DNA from: an uncultured Christensenella sp.
GTDB taxonomy: Bacteria > Bacillota > Clostridia > Christensenellales > UBA1242
NCBI GenBank assembly: GCA_910586385.1
Contig: CAJUGX010000001.1
Location: 248,264-312,263 of the forward strand
DNA: 64,000 nt
Direction of reading: 5' to 3'
The notes under the pieces are model-generated. The model made no database searches, was not told the origin of the DNA, and saw nothing but the letters and a program-made list of their open reading frames with translations. Both the position numbers and the translations under genes were made by a program. Positions 16,237 to 23,985 of this stretch are shown piece after piece. Positions within the stretch are counted from its first letter, which is position 1; the number at the start of each line of letters is the position of its first letter.

Positions 16237-16832
16237 TTTTTCAACACTTTTTGAATCTTGTCTACAATCCGTTGTTGAGACGATGTGAATTTTATGCGTT
16301 CGGCAAGATAAGATATGATTGTGTCGGTTTGTCGATACATGCGTTCTCGTTTTTCTGGGGGTGAATGGTCGAGGTCTGAGATGTTGTCAAGGCGGTCCGC
16401 GAGTTTGATGCAGAGGGCATAGCTTGTCATATGTTCCATCTTGTGGCAGAGATAGTGATCTTTGCCTTCAATTCGGCAGGCACAGCTTGCAGTGGAAAGC
16501 TCCATAACTTGACTTGCAACCACCTCACCAAAAGTCTCCTCAAGCTCTTTGTATGAAGTATATGTATCTTCCAGTGTGTCATGCAAAAGTGCTGCACAAA
16601 GGAGGAGTGAGATGTTTGATGATCGTTTGTTTTCAAACACAATGCGTGCAACTCTGATTGGATGTATTATATAAGGTTCTCCACCATCACGTTTTTGTCC
16701 CTTGTGTTTTTCTTTTGCAAACAGATATGCTTTTTTGACAAGTTCTTTGGATGCTTCGTCATACTTTGGGCTTGAGTAAGCGTTTTTATACTCAGAAAAA
16801 AGTTTTTCCCATTCCAACTTTTCGTTTGTCAT
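16224..16832 (-). CDS. HD-domain phosphohydrolase, SpoT/MESH1-like
   Basis: A 202-residue protein; the start at 16832 (MTNEKLEWEK) follows GGAGG. It carries the metal-dependent hydrolase half of RelA/SpoT without a synthetase: AYLFAKEKHKGQKRDGGEPYIIHPIRVA, then AALLHDTLEDT (the HD pair and ED) and CIKLADRLDNISDL (the SpoT form is KLADRLHNM). Small alarmone hydrolases and MESH1 have this architecture and hydrolyse the 3'-pyrophosphate of (p)ppGpp. Guanosine tetraphosphate hydrolysis is therefore likely but not proven. An unusual Cys-rich stretch (STASCACRIEG) lies between the motifs. It is divergent from rdgB. Confidence 0.8.
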   Translation of the reverse strand: MTNEKLEWEKLFSEYKNAYSSPKYDEASKELVKKAYLFAKEKHKGQKRDGGEPYIIHPIRVARIVFENKRSSNISLLLCAALLHDTLEDTYTSYKELEETFGEVVASQVMELSTASCACRIEGKDHYLCHKMEHMTSYALCIKLADRLDNISDLDHSPPEKRERMYRQTDTIISYLAERIKFTSSQQRIVDKIQKVLKKKMA

Positions 16833-16928
16833 GACGTCCTCCAAAGTGATTTGATAGCATGAGTATAACACATGGTGATTGAAATGTGAAACAACTTTGA
16901 TTTGTTTTTGAGAAAATTTTGTTTTGGT

Positions 16929-16957
16929 TTGGATGAAGAAAAGCAATATGATATACT
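16929..16957 (+). promoter_or_regulatory. Promoter of rdgB
   Basis: TTGGAT (16929-16934), 17 bp, TATACT (16952-16957). AGGAGGAG precedes the ATG. Confidence 0.55.
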
Positions 16958-16980
16958 TTTGTCATATAAGAGGAGGAGAT

Positions 16981-17568
16981 ATGGGAAAGATTGTTTTGGC
17001 ATCAAACAACAAACATAAAGTTGACGAGTTTAGAAAGTTGTTTGGCAAATACGAGTTTTTGACTTTGAAAGATATCGGTTTTTTTGAGGATATTGCTGAG
17101 ATCGGCATGACATTTGAGGAAAACTCTTTGATAAAGGCTCAGACGGTGTCTGATTTTTGCAAGAAAAAGGGTATAGTGGCAACTGTGGTTGCTGACGACA
17201 GCGGGCTTTGTGTAAATGCTTTGAATGGAGCGCCAGGAGTCTATTCTGCAAGATATGGCGGCGACCATGATGTTGATGCGGCAAGAAAACTTCTTCTCAA
17301 AGAAATGGAAGGAAAGAAAGATAGGAGTGCATATTTTCAATGTGTCATTGTCAAGATGTCTCCAGATGGAAATTATGTCTGTGCTGATGGCAAGTGCTTT
17401 GGAAAAATCACAGACAAACCGTATGGTGACGCTGGTTTTGCTTTTGATCCAATTTTCCTTTCAGATGATCTAAACAAAACCTTTGCGCAAGTTTCGATGG
17501 AAGAGAAGAATGCTGTCTCTCATAGGGCAAGGGCACTTGAAGATTTGAGAACAAAGTGGGACTTTTAA
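16981..17568 (+). CDS. rdgB: Non-canonical purine NTP pyrophosphatase (RdgB/HAM1)
   Basis: A 195-residue house-cleaning enzyme that hydrolyses dITP, ITP and XTP to the monophosphates. The start at 16981 follows AGGAGGAG. Motifs are the N-terminal LASNNKHKVDEFRKLF, FEENSLIKAQ, VVADDSGLCVNALNGAPGVYSARYGG (with the catalytic Asp pair), GDAGFAFDPIF, and SHRARAL near the C-terminus. Length and motif order are standard. The next gene, a YfbR-like HD protein, starts nine bases after the stop, so the two form an operon for nucleotide-pool quality control. Confidence 0.95.
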   Translation: MGKIVLASNNKHKVDEFRKLFGKYEFLTLKDIGFFEDIAEIGMTFEENSLIKAQTVSDFCKKKGIVATVVADDSGLCVNALNGAPGVYSARYGGDHDVDAARKLLLKEMEGKKDRSAYFQCVIVKMSPDGNYVCADGKCFGKITDKPYGDAGFAFDPIFLSDDLNKTFAQVSMEEKNAVSHRARALEDLRTKWDF

Positions 17569-17577
17569 GAGGCTTGT

Positions 17578-18216
17578 ATGAAGATTGAAAATGCAATAGA
17601 TTTTTATTATAAAACAGCAAAACTCAAGGAAGTGCTGAGAAGTGGACCTGTGCAGTGGCAAGTTGAAAAAGATGTTATGGAGACAATCGCAAGTCACGTG
17701 TATGGGACACAAATGCTTGCCATAGGGCTTCAATCAGAAATGAAACTCGATTTGGATTTTTCAAAGGTTTTGCTTATGCTCGCTGTTCATGAAACGGAAG
17801 AAATCCTTATTGGAGATTTGACGCCACTTGACTTTGTTTCAAAAGAGCAAAAGAAAGAAATTGGTAAGACCGCAGTTTCAAAGATTTTCTCTACTTTGTC
17901 TGATGGAAAACAAAAGTACATTGACACAATAAACGAGTTTTGTGAAGGGAAGACCAAAGAGGCTCATTTTGCAAAAGCCTGTGACAAACTTGAGTGTGTG
18001 CTTGAGTTTAAGAAATATTGTGACGAAGGGCTTACCAGCCTTGACAAGGTTACAAGTGATATGCTTAGGCATCCAAAACTGAAAGAATTTTGTGATGAGG
18101 GGAAGTTGGCACTTGATGATATTTTCTATGTTTATCATATGAAAGAGTTTGAAGATTTGGGATTTACACAGTCGCTTTGGTTTGATTGCATAAAGAAGAT
18201 TGAAACAAAAAAATAA
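17578..18216 (+). CDS. HD-domain protein, YfbR/HDDC2-like nucleotidase with HD changed to HE
   Basis: A 212-residue cytoplasmic protein. His40 (ETIASHVYG), His71-Glu72 (LAVHETEEILIGDLTP), Glu75, Asp80 and Asp136 (AKACDKLE) line up with the motifs of 5'-deoxynucleotidase YfbR and human HDDC2, where the second motif reads HDxxE and is followed by GDxP. The usual metal-binding Asp of the HD pair is Glu here, a conservative change of unknown effect. Co-transcription with rdgB (nine-base gap) supports a role in nucleotide metabolism. The C-terminal 70 residues are predicted helical and do not match anything I know. Confidence 0.72.
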   Translation: MKIENAIDFYYKTAKLKEVLRSGPVQWQVEKDVMETIASHVYGTQMLAIGLQSEMKLDLDFSKVLLMLAVHETEEILIGDLTPLDFVSKEQKKEIGKTAVSKIFSTLSDGKQKYIDTINEFCEGKTKEAHFAKACDKLECVLEFKKYCDEGLTSLDKVTSDMLRHPKLKEFCDEGKLALDDIFYVYHMKEFEDLGFTQSLWFDCIKKIETKK

Positions 18217-18246
18217 TGAGGGACTGACTCATTATTTTTCTTTTTT
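18208..18246. terminator. Bidirectional terminator
   Basis: AAATAATGAG / CTCATTATTTTT with loop GGACTGA. It ends the rdgB operon and, on the minus strand, the Spo0A-like gene. Confidence 0.85.
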
Positions 18247-18249
18247 TGT

Positions 18250-18624
18250 TTAGGCAATGTCTTTGTAAAGTCCAGTGTTGTAATACTCGGCCAGAAGGCG
18301 GATGAGCTCTCCAGCCGTTGGACGATTGCCTTTTTCAAACAGATTTGCACTGAACATATGATTGAGTGTTTCAAAGCCTTTGTTCTTTTCGATGTTTGCA
18401 ATTGCGTGTCGCATGCTTCTTTCGACACAGCATGTGCTTTTGACGCCAAAGTGCTCGCCAATTTTGACATAAAGGCTTGTGCAAAGCGAATTTATCAACT
18501 CTGGATTTTGGATGACAAGCTCAATGGCATAACTGAGATAGTTGAATCCAGAAAAATCGCATCTCATGCCAATTTTTAGCAGTGCCAATTTTGTTACCCT
18601 TCTGATATCTTCAATATTTTCCAA
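18250..18624 (-). CDS. Stand-alone Spo0A C-terminal (DNA-binding) domain protein
   Basis: A 124-residue protein that matches the effector domain of the sporulation regulator Spo0A and has no receiver domain. IGMRCDFSGFNYLSYAIELVIQNPELI corresponds to the GVPAHIKGYQYLREAI region. The helix-turn-helix is at about 55-75 (IGEHFGVKSTCCVERSMRHAI), including the VERxxRHAI core. The C-terminus has FEKGNRPTAGELIRLLAEYY, equivalent to KPTNSEFIAMVA. Without the phosphorylated receiver it would be a constitutive or otherwise controlled DNA-binding protein. It is divergent from nrdD across a 333 bp control region. Targets are unknown. Confidence 0.85.
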   Translation of the reverse strand: MENIEDIRRVTKLALLKIGMRCDFSGFNYLSYAIELVIQNPELINSLCTSLYVKIGEHFGVKSTCCVERSMRHAIANIEKNKGFETLNHMFSANLFEKGNRPTAGELIRLLAEYYNTGLYKDIA

Positions 18625-18780
18625 AGCGTTCTCCTCTTTTCTTTTATATCTTTATTCTAACATAAAATAAGAAAAAGGAAAAGAACTTTTTGCAATATTT
18701 TACAAAATTCTTCAAAAATGGCAAAATTTGCGATATGCGGTTTTTGCGAATAGATATATCTGGGGCGATTGTTGTTTTAA

Positions 18781-18796
18781 GTTATAAATTTATAAC
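18781..18796. promoter_or_regulatory. Perfect 16 bp palindrome, possible operator
   Basis: GTTATAAATTTATAAC is perfectly self-complementary. It lies 14 bases upstream of a TATAAT. It could be an operator for the divergent Spo0A-like gene or for nrdD. In AT-rich DNA a chance origin cannot be excluded. Confidence 0.35.
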
Positions 18797-18870
18797 AACA
18801 AGCCTCTTATATAATGGCAAAATGGTTGTCAAGTTTTTGACAAAAAAATTTTAAGAAATTTTTTCAAAAA

Positions 18871-18918
18871 AATCTAGATGTTGTGGTTTCAAATTTGACA
18901 AAGCACTAGATATGTTGT
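18871..18918 (+). promoter_or_regulatory. Two NrdR-like boxes in the nrdD promoter
   Basis: Box 1 at 18871-18886 (AATCTAGATGTTGTGG) and box 2 at 18903-18918 (GCACTAGATATGTTGT). Both resemble the NrdR consensus acaCwatATatwGtgt in about 11-12 of 16 positions. Their starts are 32 bp apart, close to three helical turns, as usual for NrdR pairs. Box 2 fills the promoter spacer; box 1 lies just upstream of the -35. This arrangement would repress nrdDG when dATP is high. Confidence 0.6.
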
Positions 18919-18923
18919 AAAAT
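18895..18923 (+). promoter_or_regulatory. Sigma-A type promoter of nrdD-nrdG-dut
   Basis: TTGACA (18895-18900), 17 bp, TAAAAT (18918-18923), 34 bases before the ATG. Confidence 0.8.
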
Positions 18924-18957
18924 TTCACTTGTAAACTTGTTGTTTGGAGGTGTAGTT

Positions 18958-21111
18958 ATGCAAGTAGTGAAAAGAAATGGAGCGATTGTTGATTATGATC
19001 AATCAAAGATAAAGGTTGCGATTGAAAAAGCAAATGCTGAAGTTTCACACAAGGAAAGGGCTTCAAAAGAAGATATCAAAGAGATTTTGAAGTATATTGA
19101 AGGTCTTGGAAAAACCAGAATTTTGGTTGAAGATGTTCAAGATATAATAGAGAGAAAACTTGCAGAACTTGGACATTATGAACTTGCCAAGAAATATATA
19201 GTATATAGATACACAAGAGAGTTGGTTAGAAAGGCAAACACGACTGACCTTTCCATCAAAGAACTTATCAATGGTGAAAGTGAATATTGGAATACAGAAA
19301 ACTCAAACAAAAATGCCAGAGTTGTCACAACTCAAAGAGACTATATAGCAGGCATCACAAGCACTGACATCACGAGAAGATTTTTGCTTGCTCCAGAGAT
19401 TGTTGAGGCTCATGACGCGGGGGTTATTCACTTCCATGATGCTGACTATTTTGCCCAAAATGCTTTGCACAATTGTGATCTTATCAATCTTGAGGACATG
19501 CTCCAAAACGGAACAATGATCAATGATGTGATGATTGAAAGACCTCACAGATTTTTGACTGCAATGACAATTGCAACGCAGATTATCACAGCAGTGAACT
19601 CAAGTCAGTATGGTGGTGTGACTGTGACGATGACACATCTTGCCCCATTTGTAAGAGACAGCTACAATTATTATTTGAAAAGATATCGTGCAAGAAATCT
19701 CTCTGAGGACTTGTGTAAAAAGTTTGCAGAAGAAGACATGCGCAAGGAAGTTAAAGACGGAGTTCAGACTTTCCAATATCAAGTAAACTCAATGACAACA
19801 ACAAATGGTCAAGCACCATTCCTTTCAGTTTGTATGTATTTGGGAGAAACTGAGGAGTACAAAAAAGAATTGGCTCTCATCATTGAAGAGGTTTTGAAAC
19901 AAAGAATTGAGGGGATGAAGAATGAAAATGGTGTTTACATCACCCCAGCATTCCCAAAACTTTTGTATGTTTTGGAAGAAGACAACATCCACGAAAACAG
20001 CCAGTATTATTATTTGACAAAACTTGCAGCGGAATGTACTGCAAAGAGGCTTGTCCCAGATTATATCTCTGAAAAGGTTATGAAAGCCACAAAAATCGAC
20101 CAAAATGGCAATGGACAATGCTATCCATGTATGGGATGTAGATCATTCTTGACTCCTTACGTGGACAAGGATGGGAAGCCAAAATATTATGGCAGATTCA
20201 ACCAAGGGGTTGTCACAATCAATCTTGTTGATGTTGCTCTTTCAGCGGACAAAGATTTTGATTTGTTCTGGAAGATTTTTGATGACAGGCTTGAGCTTTG
20301 CCACAAGGCTCTTCAAACAAGACACAAGCGTCTCAGTGGAGCAACAAGCGACGTCGCACCAATCCTTTGGCAACAAGGTGCTCTTGCTCGTCTTAAGAAG
20401 GGTGAAAGCATTCACGAACTTTTGCACGGTGGTTATTCAACAATTTCTCTTGGATATGCTGGCTTGTATGAGTGTGTTAAGGCAATGACAGACCGCAGCC
20501 ATACAGATGGTGGCGTCGGAAAAGAATTTGGTTTGAAAGTTATGCAACATATGGTTGACAAGTGCAATGAGTGGAAAGCTGCCGAAAACATTGATTACAG
20601 CGTTTATGGAACTCCAATCGAAAGCACAACATACAAGTTTGCAAAGAATTTGAGAAAGAGATTTGGCACAATCAAAGGTATTACGGACAGAGATTACATC
20701 ACAAACTCTTATCATGTGCCAGTTTTTGAAGAAATTGATGCTTTTACAAAACTCAAACTTGAGAGCGAATTCCAAGTGCTCAGCCCAGGCGGAGCAATCT
20801 CTTATGTTGAGACTCCAAACCTTACTGGAAACTTGGATGCCGTTTTGGAAGTTATCAAATTTATCTATGACAATATCATGTATGCAGAACTCAATACAAA
20901 GAGCGATTATTGCCAAGTATGTGGGTATAATGGAGAAATCAAAATTGATGACAATTTGGAATGGTATTGCCCAAATTGTGGAAATCGTGACCACGACAAG
21001 ATGAATGTGGCAAGAAGAACGTGCGGTTATATTGGTACAAACTTCTGGAACAAGGGTAGGACTCAAGAGATTAAAGAACGCGTGATTCACCTTGACAACA
21101 AGGATGACTAG
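18958..21111 (+). CDS. nrdD: Anaerobic (class III) ribonucleoside-triphosphate reductase
   Basis: A 717-residue glycyl-radical enzyme that reduces ribonucleoside triphosphates to deoxy forms without oxygen. The start at 18958 follows TTGGAGGTG. The N-terminal ATP-cone (1-90, VVKRNGAIVDYDQSKIKVAIEKAN) senses dATP/ATP. The catalytic barrel has NCDLINLEDMLQNG and TNGQAPFLSVCMYLGE, followed by YPCMGCRSFLTPY. The C-terminal zinc site is CQVCGYNG...CPNCGN. The radical glycine lies in RTCGYIGTNFWN (Cys689-Gly690). The gene is complete and is followed 24 bp later by its activase. Use of this enzyme fits an anaerobic host. Confidence 0.97.
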   Translation: MQVVKRNGAIVDYDQSKIKVAIEKANAEVSHKERASKEDIKEILKYIEGLGKTRILVEDVQDIIERKLAELGHYELAKKYIVYRYTRELVRKANTTDLSIKELINGESEYWNTENSNKNARVVTTQRDYIAGITSTDITRRFLLAPEIVEAHDAGVIHFHDADYFAQNALHNCDLINLEDMLQNGTMINDVMIERPHRFLTAMTIATQIITAVNSSQYGGVTVTMTHLAPFVRDSYNYYLKRYRARNLSEDLCKKFAEEDMRKEVKDGVQTFQYQVNSMTTTNGQAPFLSVCMYLGETEEYKKELALIIEEVLKQRIEGMKNENGVYITPAFPKLLYVLEEDNIHENSQYYYLTKLAAECTAKRLVPDYISEKVMKATKIDQNGNGQCYPCMGCRSFLTPYVDKDGKPKYYGRFNQGVVTINLVDVALSADKDFDLFWKIFDDRLELCHKALQTRHKRLSGATSDVAPILWQQGALARLKKGESIHELLHGGYSTISLGYAGLYECVKAMTDRSHTDGGVGKEFGLKVMQHMVDKCNEWKAAENIDYSVYGTPIESTTYKFAKNLRKRFGTIKGITDRDYITNSYHVPVFEEIDAFTKLKLESEFQVLSPGGAISYVETPNLTGNLDAVLEVIKFIYDNIMYAELNTKSDYCQVCGYNGEIKIDDNLEWYCPNCGNRDHDKMNVARRTCGYIGTNFWNKGRTQEIKERVIHLDNKDD

Positions 21112-21135
21112 TAAACATTTTTTAGAGAGAATAAG

Positions 21136-21636
21136 ATGAGATACAATAAGATTCGAAAGATGGATGTTGCAAACGGACCTGGAGTCAGAGTGTCAATATT
21201 TATGCAGGGCTGTTGTTTCAACTGCAAAAATTGCTTCAATCCAGAAACACATGATTTTGCGGGTGGGAAAGAATTTACCAAAGAGGCAATCGACCATATC
21301 TTGGAGATTGCCGACAAAGAATACATAGCAGGATTGGCAATCCTTGGTGGAGAGCCAATGCATCCAAAAAACATACAAGGCAGTGGAGAGCTTGCAAAAG
21401 CGTTTAAGGAAAGGTTTCCAAACAAAACTGTTTGGGTGTGGACTGGATTTGTGTTTGACAATTTGAAAGACAAAGAAGAACTTGCCTATATCGATGTTTT
21501 GGTCGATGGGCAGTTTGTTGAAGAATTGAAAAATCCAATGCTGAAATTTAGAGGCTCTGCAAATCAAAGGCTCATTGATGTGCAAAGATCACTGAAAGAA
21601 GGCAATGTTTGCATATTGTCTGATGATGAAGTGTAG
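21136..21636 (+). CDS. nrdG: Anaerobic ribonucleotide reductase-activating protein
   Basis: A 166-residue radical-SAM enzyme that generates the glycyl radical on NrdD. The iron-sulfur motif is QGCCFNCKNCFN (CX3CX2C, near residue 30). GPGVRVSIFMQG precedes it and LGGEPMHPKN (the SAM-binding GGE) follows. Later DVLVDGQFVEEL and RGSANQRLIDV are typical of NrdG. Size is standard. It lies 24 bp after nrdD in the same operon. The following dut start is only 16 bases past the stop. Confidence 0.96.
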   Translation: MRYNKIRKMDVANGPGVRVSIFMQGCCFNCKNCFNPETHDFAGGKEFTKEAIDHILEIADKEYIAGLAILGGEPMHPKNIQGSGELAKAFKERFPNKTVWVWTGFVFDNLKDKEELAYIDVLVDGQFVEELKNPMLKFRGSANQRLIDVQRSLKEGNVCILSDDEV

Positions 21637-21652
21637 AAAAAGGAACAAAAAG

Positions 21653-22192
21653 ATGAATTATTTTGAAAATGAAGATAGTGTATATTTTGCAAAAATAAGA
21701 ACAGGTGCGACAATCCCAACAAAAAGAGATGAGGATGCTGGGTATGACCTTTATGCTTGCTTCGATGAAGATTTTTTTGTGATTGAATCGGGAGATACAA
21801 AACTTATTCCAACTGGACTTGCGATTGCTTATTCCAAAAAATATTATGCTCAAGTAGAAGAGCGAAGTAGCATGGCAAAGATTGGTATTAAGAAGTCTGG
21901 AGGAGTTATTGACTCTGGATATCGTGGTGAGTATATGATAATGACTTACAATACCAACAAAAAGCCATTCGTTGTTTCAAAGAAGCCCGCAGAAGATCTA
22001 GGGGACGAATTTGAAGTCAACGGAAAAAAGTACAAAACTTCAGAGGTATTGTTGTATCCATATTCAAAAGCAATTTGTGAACTTATTTTTCATCTAGTGC
22101 CAAAATTGGAAGAAAAAGAGATTTCATACCAAGAACTCAAGGAGATACCTTCTGAAAGAGGTGTTGGTGGATTTGGGTCTTCAAATAAATAA
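21653..22192 (+). CDS. dut: dUTP diphosphatase (trimeric dUTPase)
   Basis: A 179-residue enzyme hydrolysing dUTP to dUMP, keeping uracil out of DNA and feeding dTMP synthesis. The start at 21653 follows AAGGAAC. All five motifs are seen: DAGYDLYA; RSSMAKIG; GVIDSGYRGE; a C-terminal ICELIF/LVPK strand; and the P-loop-like RGVGGFGSSNK. It is about 30 residues longer than most trimeric dUTPases, because of an insert (KKPAEDLGDEFEVNGKKYKT) between motifs 3 and 4. Third gene of the nrdD operon, which ends at a strong terminator. Confidence 0.93.
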   Translation: MNYFENEDSVYFAKIRTGATIPTKRDEDAGYDLYACFDEDFFVIESGDTKLIPTGLAIAYSKKYYAQVEERSSMAKIGIKKSGGVIDSGYRGEYMIMTYNTNKKPFVVSKKPAEDLGDEFEVNGKKYKTSEVLLYPYSKAICELIFHLVPKLEEKEISYQELKEIPSERGVGGFGSSNK

Positions 22193-22227
22193 GCATGCTG
22201 GATGCATTTTAATAAATAATTAAATTA

Positions 22228-22262
22228 CATAAAAAAGAGGAGAAAATAACTCCTCTTTTTTA
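22228..22262 (+). terminator. Terminator of the nrdD-nrdG-dut operon
   Basis: AAAAAAGAGGAG / CTCCTCTTTTTT with loop AAAATAA. Confidence 0.9.
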
Positions 22263-22605
22263 TTGCTACCAAAATATAAAAAATAATTATTTAATAATTT
22301 ATTTCTTTTTATTTAATTAAAAAATAAATAATAAAATAAATTAAAAATATATTTTCAAAAAAAATTAAATTCTATGTGAAAATATAAAAAATGGGGGTAC
22401 GAATGAAATTTTCTTTGAAATATTTTCATATTTTATAAATAATTTGAATCGAAATAAATGATTTATAATTAAAACAAAATAATTAAAAATAAATCAAAAA
22501 AATATTTAATTTAATATTTAGAAATAAAAATAAATAAATTAAAATAGAAAAATAGTAAATAAAATATTAAATAATTATTTTTGAATAATATTTATTTATC
22601 AAAAA
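22263..22605. other. Extremely AT-rich spacer
   Basis: About 340 bases between convergent dut and the ZIP gene, made almost only of A and T with many AATAAAT-type words. The single G-rich spot is GGGGGTACG near 22394. I see no gene, RNA or convincing hairpin in it. Confidence 0.6.
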
Positions 22606-23355
22606 TTATAAACATAAATCCAAAACCATCATAAAAATAAATCCAATAATAAATGCCCATGTCCCAATTGAGGATTTTTTGTTTTCATGCAATTCTGGCA
22701 TAAGTTCTTCAATAATGACATAAATCATTGCGCCTGCTGAGAATGAAAGAAGCCATGGAAGAAGAGATGTTATGCTTTTTGCAAGAAAGAATCCTGCAAT
22801 GGCGAAAAGTGGTTCGACAATCCCACTCATTGCACCAAAGAAGAATGCTTTTTTGCTTCCAAATGCTTTTTGAAGAGGGAGCGCGGTCGCCAATCCTTCT
22901 GGAAAGTTTTGGAGAGCGATGCCTAGTGCGAGCATAAATGGAGAAAGATAGGCACTTCCAAGTGCTGCTGCGGTGCCGACGGCAAATCCGACAGACATTC
23001 CTTCAGGTATATTATGTATTGTGATTGCTGTAAACAGTTTGAAAGGACGTTGATGGTCGGATTTGATAAATTTTTTGCTTATGAAGTCTAAAAGGATCAT
23101 AAAAACGCCACCGAGCAAGAAGCCTACGCCGACAGGGATTATGCTTAAGTTTCCCCAAGAGGTCTCTGCGTTTTCGATTGATGGCAGAAGAAGTGACCAA
23201 ATTGAGGCTGAAAGCATGATGCCGGAAGCTGCGCCTATTGTGATTTTGTTTAGGGTTTGGGATGGTTTTGAGAAGAAAAATACACATGCTGCACCCAGTG
23301 CGGTGAGGAAAAATGGCAATGTGAAAGAGAGGATGAGAGTTGTTGTTAAGTTCAT
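22606..23355 (-). CDS. ZIP-family metal transporter
   Basis: A 249-residue integral membrane protein with about eight hydrophobic segments. It imports divalent metal such as zinc or iron. The metal-site signatures are AITIHNIPEGMSVGFAVG in TM4 and LGIALQNFPEGLATALPL in TM5. In most members the second motif also carries His (H-x-x-P-E-G); here Gln-Asn replaces His-Asn. The hydrophilic loop between TM3 and TM4 (KKFIKSDHQRPFK) is short and His-poor. The gene is alone and convergent with dut. Its start region has a weak ribosome site (GGAGACC). Confidence 0.9.
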   Translation of the reverse strand: MNLTTTLILSFTLPFFLTALGAACVFFFSKPSQTLNKITIGAASGIMLSASIWSLLLPSIENAETSWGNLSIIPVGVGFLLGGVFMILLDFISKKFIKSDHQRPFKLFTAITIHNIPEGMSVGFAVGTAAALGSAYLSPFMLALGIALQNFPEGLATALPLQKAFGSKKAFFFGAMSGIVEPLFAIAGFFLAKSITSLLPWLLSFSAGAMIYVIIEELMPELHENKKSSIGTWAFIIGFIFMMVLDLCL

Positions 23356-23595
23356 TTTCTTTTGTTTGGTCTCCTGTTATTCAGTGTATGGAGAAAAAAT
23401 TTTTTTGACACGACTGGAATTGTGGGGTGAAATTTTGTAGGTATGGAATTTCTCTTAAAAGAAAGGATGGGCTTGAAAAACATGCAAAATCGCAAGTTTT
23501 TGTGCAAAAAGAGGCATTTTTTGGTGTTTGTTTCATGAATTTTTCTGTTAGGGTTTTCAAAACAAGTTGATAACAATAAAAATTGCAAAAAATAC

Positions 23596-23626
23596 GTAAA
23601 AACATGCATTTTTGCATGTTTTTTGA
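23596..23626 (+). terminator. Terminator-like hairpin in the spacer
   Basis: AACATGCA / TGCATGTT with loop TTT, flanked by five A and a T run. It could act on both strands. Confidence 0.6.
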
Positions 23627-23696
23627 GGGGCTTCTTCGTCCGATTTTATCGGAGATGTAGCGATTTTTGAAATTTGATTGAAACATGAGGATTAAA

Positions 23697-23725
23697 TTGA
23701 CATTTTTAGTTAATTATATTATTAT
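23697..23725 (+). promoter_or_regulatory. Promoter of the giant repeat-protein gene
   Basis: TTGACA (23697-23702), 17 bp, TATTAT (23720-23725). The ATG is about 150 bases beyond the expected start site. Confidence 0.7.
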
Positions 23726-23883
23726 ATATACGTAAGAAAAATTGCAAATTTGGCAAACGAAAATCTTACATAACAATTCTGATAGTTTCGTGCTTACAAT
23801 TCTCTCAAGATGCTTTGGGAGTTTTTGGCGTTTTATGGTTTTCGGGAAATTTGCAGGACAAAATCCAAAAGGAGAATTCTGGT

Positions 23884-23985
23884 ATGGATAGATTAAAAAA
23901 TAAATTTTTGCTTTTCCTGATGTTGGGAATGTTTATGTTGACTGCGGGTCTTGGCGTCAGCAAGTTTTCTGCTGTGAGCATCACT
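23884..23985 (+). other. Signal peptide of the giant protein
   Basis: Positively charged N-region MDRLKNK, a hydrophobic core of about 17 residues and a small-residue region around VSKFSAVS. The exact cleavage site is not certain. Confidence 0.7.

Larger units (their letters stand above)
18625..18957. other. Control region between the Spo0A-like gene and nrdD
   Basis: AT-rich, non-coding. It contains a perfect 16 bp palindrome GTTATAAATTTATAAC at 18781-18796, an isolated TATAAT at 18810-18815, and the nrdD promoter with two NrdR-like boxes (listed separately). I see no small gene in it. Confidence 0.6.
23356..23883. other. Spacer upstream of the giant gene, with a possible small RNA
   Basis: 528 bases without a supported protein gene. 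A plus-strand TTGACA (23405-23410), 17 bp, TGAAAT (23428-23433) is followed by a hairpin AACATGCA / TGCATGTT with a T run at about 23596-23625. A transcript of about 185 nt is possible. A second small stem, TCCGATTTTATCGGA, is at 23639-23653. The giant gene's promoter and a leader of about 150 nt follow. Confidence 0.4.

Noticed and set aside
17690..17705. CACGTG core resembling a ParB parS site
   Set aside because: Outside the core the arms do not match TGTTTC/GAAACA, and it lies within a coding sequence.
23443..23538. A 31-codon plus-strand frame in the spacer before the giant gene
   Set aside because: Poor ribosome site; composition like the flanking non-coding DNA.
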